Below are positions 26,210-33,555 of a stretch of 64,000 nucleotides of DNA, piece after piece. The position numbers and the translations under genes are program-made. Under the pieces are notes generated by a model. That model saw nothing but the letters and a program-made list of their open reading frames with translations. It was not told the origin of the DNA and did no database searches. The first letter of the stretch is position 1. Each line of letters starts with the position of its first letter. This DNA is from Olsenella uli (GTDB lineage: Bacteria > Actinomycetota > Coriobacteriia > Coriobacteriales > Atopobiaceae), in NCBI RefSeq assembly GCF_016900775.1, contig NZ_JACJKN010000004.1, forward strand, positions 1 through 64,000. The letters run 5' to 3'.

Positions 26210-27349
26210 CTACCAGTCGCGCGCTGCGGGCGACGCCATCCAGTCCTCGACGAAGGCGGCGTAGGTGCCCGCCGCCACGGACCTGCGCACGCGGCGCATG
26301 AGGCCGAGCAGGTAGAAGATGTTGTGCTGCGAGATGAGGATGGAGCCGAGCATCTCCTTCTGGCGCACCAGGTGGTGGAGGTAAGCGCGCGAGAAGCCAC
26401 CCGTGCAGGTGGGGCAGGAGCACGCCGGGTCGAGGGGCCCGTGGTCGTGCGCGAAGCGCGCGTGGCGGAAGTTGAGCCGCCCCTCGCTCGAGAAGGCCGA
26501 GCCGGTGCGCGCCGTGCGCGTGGGCAGCACGCAGTCGAACATGTCCACGCCGCAGGCGACGGCGCGCACGAGCGTGGTGGGGTTGCCCACGCCCATGAGG
26601 TAGCGCGGCTTCTCGCGCGGCATGTGCTCGGAGACGAGCGGCGCGAGCGTCTCGAACATGGTCTCGTGGTCCTCCCCCACCGAGTAGCCGCCGATGCCGA
26701 AGCCGGGGAAGTCGCCGATCTGCTCGAGGTGGCGCAGGCTCCGCAGGCGCAGGTCGAGGTGCATGCCGCCCTGGACGATGCCAAAGAGTGCCTGGTCGGG
26801 GCGGGTATGGGCCGCATAGCAGCGCTCCGCCCACAGGCTCGAGAGCTCCACGGAGCGCTCCACCTTGCGCCGCGGCGCCGGGTAGCCCACGCACTGGTCG
26901 AGCTGCATCACGATGTCGGCGCCGAGCTTCTGGGCGATGGCCATGTTCTCCTCGGGCGTCCACTCCACCCAGCGGCCGTCGTAGTCCACCGCGCGGAAGC
27001 GCACGCCGTCGCGCGAGAGCCTGAAGAACTCCTCGTGGCTGAACACCTGGAAGCCGCCGGAGTCCGTGAGGATGGGGTGGTGCCATCCCATGAAGTCGTG
27101 GAGGCCCCCCATCTCGGCCACGAGGTCGGCGCCCGGGCGCATGGAGAGGTGGTAGGTGTTGGCCAGCAAGATCTTGGTCCCCAGCTGCTCGAGCGTGGAC
27201 GGCATGAGGCCCTTCACCGTGGCCTTGGTCCCCACCGGCATGAAGATCGGCGTGGGGACGTCGCCGTGCGGGGTGTGCAGGACGCCCGTGCGCGCGTGCG
27301 TCGTCGGGTCCTCGGCGAGGACGTCATACTTGAACAGGCTGGTATCCAC
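26210..27349 (-). CDS. tgt: tRNA-guanine transglycosylase
   Basis: It exchanges guanine 34 of GUN-anticodon tRNAs for a queuine precursor. The 379-residue enzyme has the family's substrate pocket DSGGFQVFSHEEF near residue 93, GVGNPTTLVRAVACGVDMFDC near 255 with catalytic Asp in DMFDCVLPTRTARTG, and the zinc site CSCPTCTGGFSRAYLHHL near 310. The GTG at 27349 was chosen because GAGGAAGCC precedes it and the protein VDTSLFKYDVL has family length. The queuosine genes queA and queH lie 2.1 and 4.8 kb away on the same strand. It is followed by secD after 88 bases. Confidence 0.95.
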   Translation of the reverse strand: MDTSLFKYDVLAEDPTTHARTGVLHTPHGDVPTPIFMPVGTKATVKGLMPSTLEQLGTKILLANTYHLSMRPGADLVAEMGGLHDFMGWHHPILTDSGGFQVFSHEEFFRLSRDGVRFRAVDYDGRWVEWTPEENMAIAQKLGADIVMQLDQCVGYPAPRRKVERSVELSSLWAERCYAAHTRPDQALFGIVQGGMHLDLRLRSLRHLEQIGDFPGFGIGGYSVGEDHETMFETLAPLVSEHMPREKPRYLMGVGNPTTLVRAVACGVDMFDCVLPTRTARTGSAFSSEGRLNFRHARFAHDHGPLDPACSCPTCTGGFSRAYLHHLVRQKEMLGSILISQHNIFYLLGLMRRVRRSVAAGTYAAFVEDWMASPAARDW

Positions 27350-27371
27350 GGCTTCCTCCGCTCGCGTGGAA

Positions 27372-27469
27372 GGCTGGCGAGAAGGGCGACGAGGTCCGGC
27401 GCTCAGACAGCCTGCCGCAGAAGGCGCGGCAAGAACTCGCGGCGGACCTCGTCGTCCTTCTCGCCAGCC
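27372..27469. repeat. Long inverted repeat between ptsH and tgt, carrying the CGAGAAG word
   Basis: Arms of 27 nt with a single mismatch, starting GGCTGGCGAGAAGG and ending GACGAGGTCCG, enclose 44 nt. The right arm contains an exact copy of the dispersed word on the minus strand; the left has GGGCG in place of GGACG. A separate hairpin GACCCGGCGTCA/TGACGCCGGGTC lies just beyond (27505-27531). Confidence 0.9.
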
Positions 27470-27504
27470 CCATGGCCGAAACAATGACCCATCCCACACA
27501 AAGG

Positions 27505-27531
27505 GACCCGGCGTCACACTGACGCCGGGTC
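27505..27531. terminator. GC-rich hairpin downstream of ptsH
   Basis: A perfect 12-bp stem with a 3-nt loop, 38 bases after the ptsH stop on the minus strand. There is no clear T run, so it is a candidate terminator or 3'-end stabiliser only. Confidence 0.5.
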
Positions 27532-27568
27532 GAACCATCGAGAAAAGGTGATGGGTGTCGCCGATCGA

Positions 27569-27841
27569 CTACTCGCCGAAGCCGGAGTCGATGAGGGCGA
27601 TGAGGGCGTCCAGGGCCTCCTGCTCGTCAGCGCCGTCGCAGGCGACCTCGACCTTGGTGCCGGTGCCGAGGCCGGCGGCCAGGATCATCATGATGGACTT
27701 GGCGTTGACAGGAGCGGAGTCCTTGTCGACGTTCTTGATGGTGACGTTGCACTGGTACTTCTTGGCCTCGGTCACGAAGACGGACGCGGGACGGGCGTGA
27801 AGGCCGGTGGCGTTGATGATGCTCGTCTGCTTAGAAACCAT
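27569..27841 (-). CDS. ptsH: Phosphocarrier protein HPr
   Basis: The small phosphotransfer protein of the sugar PTS. At 90 residues it is of normal length. The phosphorylated His lies in NATGLHARPASVF near residue 15 and the regulatory Ser in NAKSIMMILAAG near residue 46, both intact, so control by HPr kinase is possible. AAAGGGAG precedes the ATG. No other PTS gene lies nearby. Confidence 0.96.
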   Translation of the reverse strand: MVSKQTSIINATGLHARPASVFVTEAKKYQCNVTIKNVDKDSAPVNAKSIMMILAAGLGTGTKVEVACDGADEQEALDALIALIDSGFGE

Positions 27842-28093
27842 GTTGCGGACTCCCTTTCCAATACTCCTAAACGATCGGGGACGTCTGCATCCCCCTGAGA
27901 AACACATAGCACATCCTAGCAAACAAGAGACGCTTTGACGCCAAACTTCTGGCCAAGGGTGCAATCTCTGGGGATAAGCGGAATCAGGCCGGGCGGCGCG
28001 CGGCCGTGCGAGACAATGTGGGAGACGGCGTCGCCCGCCGTCGCAAAGAACGGCGCGCCGCGAGCGCTCGCGGCTGAGAGGAGCGGAAAACCC

Positions 28094-29428
28094 ATGGCAC
28101 ACGATCCCGAGGACGAGGAGCGGCAGGGTCCCGAGGGGGCCGAGAAGGCCGAGGCCGCCGAGGCGGAGACCGAGGCCGGGGCAAAGGCCGCGGACGCCGA
28201 GGCCCCGGTCGCGGACGCCGGCGCGGCGCGCGCGGCGGATGGGGCCGGGCAGGAGGGGGCCGGCTCCGCCCTCGACGTCGCGCTCGGGGCCGCGCGCGAC
28301 GCGGCCGGGACCGCCGCCGCGACCCTCATGAACGGCCTCTCCGCCGTCAAGGACGTCCGCGAGGCCGCGAGGCGGCACGGGTCCGCGCGCGCCCGGCTCC
28401 GCGAGCTGCGCGAGACGCTCGAGGCCGACGAGGCGGAGCTCGCGCACCGCGAGGAGGTCGAGGGCGGCTACGAGGGCATCGTCCGCGAGCAGGGGGCCAT
28501 CGTGGCCGAGGCGAACGAGGCGCTCGTGGCCGAGCAGGGCGCGGTCGAGCGGCTCGAGGGGGAGGCCCGCGCGCTCGAGGAGCAGCTCGCGCGCATGAAG
28601 GTCGGCCACGAGCAGGAGATCCGGCCCTACAAGCGCCTCGCGGACTCCGCGCGGGAGCGCCACGACGAGGCGAGCCGCGTCGTGGCCGAGGCCAAGCGCG
28701 CCATGAAGTCGGCGGAGGCCCAGCTGAAGAGCGCGACCGACCGCAGGGAGCAGGGCATCGCCGCGGCCAACCGCGCCGTTGACAGCTCCCAGGCGCGGCT
28801 GCGCAAGGTGCAGGAGGAGCTCAGGCGCGCCCAGGAGGCCGACCCCACCTCCAACGCCGTCTCCCAGCTCAAGAACGAGATCGTGACCGAGCTCGCCCAC
28901 GTGGAGGCCGCGCGCTCCGACGTCGGCGCCACCACGCACGACGCGCAGGAGGCGGTCGACGCCGCGAGCACGCACCTCTGGACCCAGCGGCAGTCCCTCG
29001 AGAGCGCCCAGCGCGAGGCGGACGAGGCCCGCAGGGAGTACGAGGGGAAGAAGGGCGAGTACGACGAGCTGCAGGCGAGGGCCCGCGCCGAGGAGAAGGC
29101 CCTCGAGGAGCGCATCACCGCGACCCGCGAGGGGACGGAGGAGGCCAAGGCGGCCTACGACGAGGCGGCCGAGCGGCACGACGCCGCGCAGGCGCTCCTC
29201 GACGAGGCGGAGCAGATCCACGCGACGCCCGAGGTGAGCGAGGAGCTCCGGGAGAGCATCGAGGGGCTGCGCGCGCAGATCGCCGACCAGGAGGCCATCG
29301 TCGAGGGGCTCTCCGAGGCGGAGCGCGGCCTCAGGGCGCGGACCCGCCGCGAGCGCGTCGCGCTCGGCGCGGCCGTCGTCGCCGTCATCGCGGTCGTGCT
29401 CCTCATCGTGCTGCTCGTCGTCCTCTAG
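28094..29428 (+). CDS. Long coiled-coil protein with C-terminal membrane anchor
   Basis: A 444-residue protein of no recognised family. Residues 1-70 are acidic and Ala-rich (probably disordered). From about 95 to 410 it is a nearly continuous heptad-like helix rich in Glu, Ala, Arg and Gln (for example ARARLRELRETLEADEAELA and EEKALEERITATREGTEEAK), with a break near PEVSEELRES. The last 23 residues are a pure hydrophobic anchor (VIAVVLLIVLLVVL). The ATG at 28094 follows GAGAGGAG. It stands alone on the plus strand among minus-strand genes. Such proteins can be envelope spacers or cell-division scaffolds, but nothing here decides. Confidence 0.8.
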   Translation: MAHDPEDEERQGPEGAEKAEAAEAETEAGAKAADAEAPVADAGAARAADGAGQEGAGSALDVALGAARDAAGTAAATLMNGLSAVKDVREAARRHGSARARLRELRETLEADEAELAHREEVEGGYEGIVREQGAIVAEANEALVAEQGAVERLEGEARALEEQLARMKVGHEQEIRPYKRLADSARERHDEASRVVAEAKRAMKSAEAQLKSATDRREQGIAAANRAVDSSQARLRKVQEELRRAQEADPTSNAVSQLKNEIVTELAHVEAARSDVGATTHDAQEAVDAASTHLWTQRQSLESAQREADEARREYEGKKGEYDELQARARAEEKALEERITATREGTEEAKAAYDEAAERHDAAQALLDEAEQIHATPEVSEELRESIEGLRAQIADQEAIVEGLSEAERGLRARTRRERVALGAAVVAVIAVVLLIVLLVVL

Positions 29429-29450
29429 CCCCGCCCCGGGGCCCGGGGTC

Positions 29451-30617
29451 CTACTCGATCAGCATGGCGTCGCCGAAGGAGAGGAAGCGATAGCGCTCCT
29501 CGATGGCCTCGTGATAGGCCACCATGATCTGCTCGCGCGTGGCGAAGGCCGAGACGAGCATCATGAGCGTCGAGCGCGGCACGTGGAAGTTCGTAATCAT
29601 GGCGTCCACCACGTGGAAGGCCGAGCCCGGCATGAGGTAGAGGTTGGTGGTGGCGTTCTCGCGCGCCACGATGTCGCCGGCGCCGGCCGCGCCCTCGAAG
29701 CGACGCGCGCTCACGGGCGGCTCGCTCGGCGCGGCGACCGGGTCCCACGCGCTCTCGAGCGAGCGGACCGAGGTCGTGCCCACGGCGATCACGCGGTGCC
29801 CCGCCGCCTTGGTGGCGTGCACGGCGTCGACGACCCCCTGGCTCACGTGGTAGCGCTCGGTGTGCATGACATGCTGGGTCGGGTCGTCCTCGGTGACCAG
29901 GCGGAAGGTGTCGATGCCCACCTCGAGCTCGACGGTCGCCCAGCCCACGCCCTTCTCGCGAATCCGCTCGATGAGCTCCGGGGTGAAGTGGAGCCCGGCC
30001 GTGGGGGCGGCCGCCGAGTGCTCCTCCGCCATGGCGTAGACGGTCTGGTACTTCTCGGGGTCGCCCTCGTACTGCGTGATGTAGGGCGGCAGCGGCACGT
30101 GGCCGGCCGCGTGGATGGCCTCGTCGAGCGTGCGCGGCGAGCCGTCGTCCTTCTCGCCCACCGGCGAGAAGCGCACGAGCCGGCCGCCCTTGCTGCCCTC
30201 GACGAAGTCCATGATCTCCCCGGTGAGGACCACCGGCGCGGACTCCGGCGCGTGGAGGCCCCCCGCGCGGTACTCGATCACGATGCCCGGCTGGCGCAGG
30301 CGCTTGCCGGGGTTGACCAGGCACTCCCAGACGCCGCCGAGCGCATCCACGTCCTCGCGGCGGCGGAGCAGCAGCGTCTCGCAGACACCGCCCGTGCCGC
30401 GCTTGCGCCCGACGAGGCGCGCCGGCATGACGCGCGTCTGGTTGGCGACGAGAAGGTCGCCCGGCTCGAGGTAGTCCACGATGTCCGTGAAGCGGCGGTG
30501 CTCCACCGAGCCGTCCGCGCGGTTGAGCACGAGCAGCCGGCAGGAGTCGCGCGGCTCGGCCGGGGCCTGGGCGATGAGCTCGTCGGGCAGCGGGTAGTCA
30601 AAGTCGTCAGTGCGCAT
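29451..30617 (-). CDS. queA: S-adenosylmethionine:tRNA ribosyltransferase-isomerase
   Basis: It transfers the ribosyl part of SAM to preQ1 at tRNA position 34, forming epoxyqueuosine. The 388-residue protein shows DFDYPLPDELIAQAP at the start, LLVANQTRVMPARL near 60, the conserved AAPTAGLHFTPEL near 205, and the C-terminal NFHVPRSTLMMLVSAFATRE near 345. With tgt (2.1 kb downstream) and queH (1.5 kb upstream), the window covers the last three steps of queuosine synthesis. GEKDDG at about residue 155 is a low-conservation insert that carries a copy of the CGAGAAGGAC word. Confidence 0.95.
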   Translation of the reverse strand: MRTDDFDYPLPDELIAQAPAEPRDSCRLLVLNRADGSVEHRRFTDIVDYLEPGDLLVANQTRVMPARLVGRKRGTGGVCETLLLRRREDVDALGGVWECLVNPGKRLRQPGIVIEYRAGGLHAPESAPVVLTGEIMDFVEGSKGGRLVRFSPVGEKDDGSPRTLDEAIHAAGHVPLPPYITQYEGDPEKYQTVYAMAEEHSAAAPTAGLHFTPELIERIREKGVGWATVELEVGIDTFRLVTEDDPTQHVMHTERYHVSQGVVDAVHATKAAGHRVIAVGTTSVRSLESAWDPVAAPSEPPVSARRFEGAAGAGDIVARENATTNLYLMPGSAFHVVDAMITNFHVPRSTLMMLVSAFATREQIMVAYHEAIEERYRFLSFGDAMLIE

Positions 30618-30737
30618 GGGTTCCTCCTCGCGGTTTCCAGCGCCCTACGATAGCACGGCGCGGACGGCACCTCACGCTCTTCTCGGCCCGCCGCTCGCCG
30701 CGTCTCCCGGAGAGCCGCCCGCGCCAGACTCCCCGGG

Positions 30738-30880
30738 CGATTGGGCGGGATGTTTTATGCAAAGCCGGCACTCCCGGAGGGCACTCGACGCACTCGAACC
30801 ATCTACCTGCGGATTTGCAGGCCCTACACACGCGTGGGGCCATCGAGTGCGGTCCGCGTATCAAGGATGCCACCCAATCG
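30738..30880. repeat. TIR element C (GATTGGGTGGCA family)
   Basis: A 143-bp element between corA and queA. Left end CGATTGGGCGGGATGTTTTA; right end is the complement of CGATTGGGTGGCATCCTTGA. Inside is a second stem (GCACTCGA with TCGAGTGC) and an ACCTGCGGA segment shared with element D. The rest of the 325-bp gap holds nothing recognisable. Confidence 0.75.
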
Positions 30881-30942
30881 CACGCGATTTTGGCGGGAGG
30901 GCGAGCGACGGGCGGCGCGCGCCCGCGCCGCGGGCCGAGCCG

Positions 30943-31917
30943 CTAGTGCCACATGCCCTTGCGCTTGAAGATCCAGGCGGCCACGAGGCACCCCACCGCG
31001 GCCAGCAGCAGCGGGAAGGCCCAGTTGTCGAGCAGGGGCACGCCGTCAAAGGGCAGGTCAACGTTCATGCCGTAGAAGCCAAAGACGATGTTGGGGATGG
31101 CCATCACGATGGTGATGACCGAGAGCACCTTCATCACGATGTTGAGGTTGTTGGAGATGATGCTCGCGAAGGCGTCCATCGTGCCGGAGAGGGTGCCGGA
31201 GTAGATGTTGGCCATCTCGATCGCCTGGTGAATCTCAACGAGCACGTCTTCGAGGAGCTCCTGGTCATCCTCGTAGAGTGGGATGATGCGGCCCTGCATG
31301 ATCTTGTTGAGCGTCATCTCGTCGGACTTGAGCGAGGTCGAGAAGTACACGAGCGACTTCTCGAGGTTGAGCATCTGGATGAGCTCCTCGTTTCTGACCG
31401 ACGCGTGCAGGCGAGCCTCGGTGCTCGAGGAGAGGCGGTCGATGCGCCGCAGGTAGACGAGGTAGAGCTGAGAGATGTGCAGCAGCGCCTGCAGCAGGAA
31501 GCGCGTGCGGTAGCGGGTGTCGACGTTGCGGACGCGCCCGCCCGCCAGGTCGCGCACCACCTCGTTATCGAGGATGGAGATGGTCGCGAAGAGGCCCTTC
31601 TCGGGGAGAAACACCATGGTGAGCGGCATGGTGTCGTACTGCAGCGGACTCTGGGGGCGCACCCCGACGCCGTCCTCCCCCACCACGGGGTAGTCCACGA
31701 TGACAAAGATCTGGCGCGCGTCCTCGTCGTAGTCGATGCGGGAGGTCTCCTCGTCGTCGAGGGCCGAGCTCACGAACTCCGGAAGCACCCCGAGCTCGCG
31801 CTCCAGCAGCTCGCGCTCCTCGGCCGTGGGCGCGACGACGTTGACCCAGCAGCCAGCTTCCGGCGCCGCCAGCCGCTCCATCGTGCCGTCGGCGCCCGTC
31901 TTGAGGTACTCGATCAT
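30943..31917 (-). CDS. corA: CorA-family magnesium/divalent cation channel
   Basis: A 324-residue inner-membrane channel. A long cytosolic domain (residues 1-260, including the helical DDQELLEDVLVEIHQAIEMA stretch that forms the gating helix) is followed by two membrane segments; between them is the selectivity motif FGFYGMNVDLP near residue 285. The C-terminus is basic (FKRKGMWH), as in the family. The ATG at 31917 follows GGTGGGA. No metal-responsive leader was recognised upstream. Confidence 0.94.
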   Translation of the reverse strand: MIEYLKTGADGTMERLAAPEAGCWVNVVAPTAEERELLERELGVLPEFVSSALDDEETSRIDYDEDARQIFVIVDYPVVGEDGVGVRPQSPLQYDTMPLTMVFLPEKGLFATISILDNEVVRDLAGGRVRNVDTRYRTRFLLQALLHISQLYLVYLRRIDRLSSSTEARLHASVRNEELIQMLNLEKSLVYFSTSLKSDEMTLNKIMQGRIIPLYEDDQELLEDVLVEIHQAIEMANIYSGTLSGTMDAFASIISNNLNIVMKVLSVITIVMAIPNIVFGFYGMNVDLPFDGVPLLDNWAFPLLLAAVGCLVAAWIFKRKGMWH

Positions 31918-32144
31918 GGTCCCACCGTCCTTCTCGCTCCGGGGCTGGTTTCGTGACACCTCACCATACGGCAGCGAGACGCCCGCCCGACGAGAAGAAC
32001 CCCCGACTTGCCAAAACCCTTACAACTGGGGCCGCCGGCGGAGGCGACATCTTGACCCCGGCGCGCTGGCCGCCTCGTCATGAAAGGAGCCGGGCGGCGC
32101 CCGCGCATCCTGCGCGAACACGTCGGACCAGAGCCGCTCTATGC

Positions 32145-32762
32145 TTACTGAGCGCCCTCCATTCCGGCCGCGTCCCCCGAGCGCCTCTCGGCTTTTGCGC
32201 GCTTGCGGGCATCGCGGGCCTCATGGCGCTCGATCGCCGCCTCGGCGGCGGAGAAGCGGCAGCCGCAGTAGTTCTGGCGATACATGCCCAGCTCGCGGGA
32301 CTCGCGCGTGGCCTCGGGATAGTACGGGCGGAAGTCGCGCCAGACCGGCGTGAGGCCGTGGGCCGCAGCCGTGGCGGCGAGAATCTCGCCGCAGGCGTCA
32401 AAGAGCTGGTAGGGCGAGACCGCGAGCGTCGTGGAGATGTGCTCGAAGCCCCGCTCGCGCGCGACGCGGCACTCCTCGGCCAGACGCAGCGCGTAGCAGG
32501 CGCGGCAGCGGCGCCCGCGGTCAAAGCCCGCGGGCGCGCAGGCGCGCTCCCAGGCGGCGCGGTCATCGCCCGCCTCGATCACCTCGACGTTCGCCACCTC
32601 CGCCGCCCAGACGCGCAACGTGTCCAGGCGCCGGCGCCACTCGGAGACGGGCTGGATGTTGGGGTTGGTCCAGAGAATCGTGGGCTCGAAGCCCTCCTCG
32701 CGCAGCAGGCGCACCGGCTCGAGCGAGCAGGGGCCGCAGCACGCGTGCAGCAGGAGCGGCAC
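32145..32762 (-). CDS. queH: Epoxyqueuosine reductase QueH
   Basis: The non-orthologous replacement for QueG, making queuosine from epoxyqueuosine. All family cysteine motifs are present: LLLHACCGPCSLEPV at the start, RGRRCRACYALRLAEE near residue 115, and RQNYCGCRFS near 175. The GTG at 32762 gives 205 residues and follows AGAGGGG. A longer reading starting with ATG at 32891 is possible but would be encoded by a 128-bp inverted-repeat element and adds residues not expected in the family. It joins tgt and queA in the queuosine pathway. Confidence 0.9.
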   Translation of the reverse strand: MPLLLHACCGPCSLEPVRLLREEGFEPTILWTNPNIQPVSEWRRRLDTLRVWAAEVANVEVIEAGDDRAAWERACAPAGFDRGRRCRACYALRLAEECRVARERGFEHISTTLAVSPYQLFDACGEILAATAAAHGLTPVWRDFRPYYPEATRESRELGMYRQNYCGCRFSAAEAAIERHEARDARKRAKAERRSGDAAGMEGAQ

Positions 32763-32787
32763 GCGCCCCTCTGCTGCGCGCGTGTTT

Positions 32788-32915
32788 CCGGTTCTAGGTG
32801 TTTTTTGCAGGGACCCCACGATATCCCCCTCCACGCGCGCAGGAAAAGCCCAGCTCAGAAAATGCCATCGACATGATAGTACTTGAGACACGCCGCAAAA
32901 AACACCTAGAACCGG
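32788..32915. repeat. 128-bp element with perfect 21-bp inverted ends
   Basis: The ends begin CCGGTTCTAGGTGTTTTTTG and are perfect complements over 21 bases. The element fills the space between queH and the upstream DUF3267 gene, ending within that gene's last bases. Its interior is not similar to the GATTGGGTGGCA elements. Non-autonomous transposon (MITE) or regulatory RNA are both possible. Confidence 0.85.
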
Positions 32916-32918
32916 AGC

Positions 32919-33449
32919 TCAGTCCTCGGCGAGCAGGTCCAGGCCGACGTCCGTGTCCCGAACGTGCGTGCAGCCGGGCTCGCGCAGGGCGGCCCGCGCC
33001 ATGAGCGCGTCCCCCGAGCAGCCGGAGAGGTGCGCCCCCGCGAGGATGGCCGCGAGCACCGGGCGGCCCGCGCAGAGCGCCGCCGCCACGAGCGCGCCCG
33101 TCACCAGGAGCGCCGGGGCGAGCAGGATCGCCACCATGCGCCCGCGCAGCGCCACGGCGCCGTCGGTCTTGGTGTAGAGAAAGGCATCCTGAAAGCCGAA
33201 GCTCACGCGGCAGCCCGGGCAGAGCAGCTTGAAGGCCGCGGCGTGCACGAGCTCGTGAACCGGGAGCGCCGCGAGCGTCCCCGCGGCGAGCGCGACCCAC
33301 CACCAGACGTCGATGCGCTCGCCTCCCCGCACGACGGCAAGGGCGACGGCGAGCGCGAGCGCCACCGCGATGACCGCGAGCGAGAGGCGCAGCACGCGCC
33401 GCTGCAGCCCGTCGTCCCCCAGGATGTCTATGCGCTCGATGAGTCTCAT
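32919..33449 (-). CDS. DUF3267-like membrane metalloprotease-type protein
   Basis: A 176-residue membrane protein with about four hydrophobic segments and the zinc-protease motif HELVHAAAFK near residue 73 (HExxH) at the start of the second or third helix, as in DUF3267 proteins. A second conserved region, AHLSGCSGDALMARAAL near 145, supplies an Asp that could be the third metal ligand. Function of the family is not established. The ATG at 33449 is uncertain: no strong ribosome site is visible and another ATG lies three codons upstream. The last codons coincide with the right end of the adjacent inverted-repeat element. Confidence 0.78.
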   Translation of the reverse strand: MRLIERIDILGDDGLQRRVLRLSLAVIAVALALAVALAVVRGGERIDVWWWVALAAGTLAALPVHELVHAAAFKLLCPGCRVSFGFQDAFLYTKTDGAVALRGRMVAILLAPALLVTGALVAAALCAGRPVLAAILAGAHLSGCSGDALMARAALREPGCTHVRDTDVGLDLLAED

Positions 33450-33555
33450 GGCGCCCATTCTAGACGAGCCCGCGCCACGGAGGGGACGGCACCCGTGCGC
33501 CCGAGCGTGAGAAGTGCGAGAATGGGAGGCTGCAACCGAGCAATAAGGAGCGCCC

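Noticed and set aside
32763-32891. ATG start giving a longer QueH
   Set aside because: The added residues come from an inverted-repeat element and the family normally begins at the conserved Cys motif.
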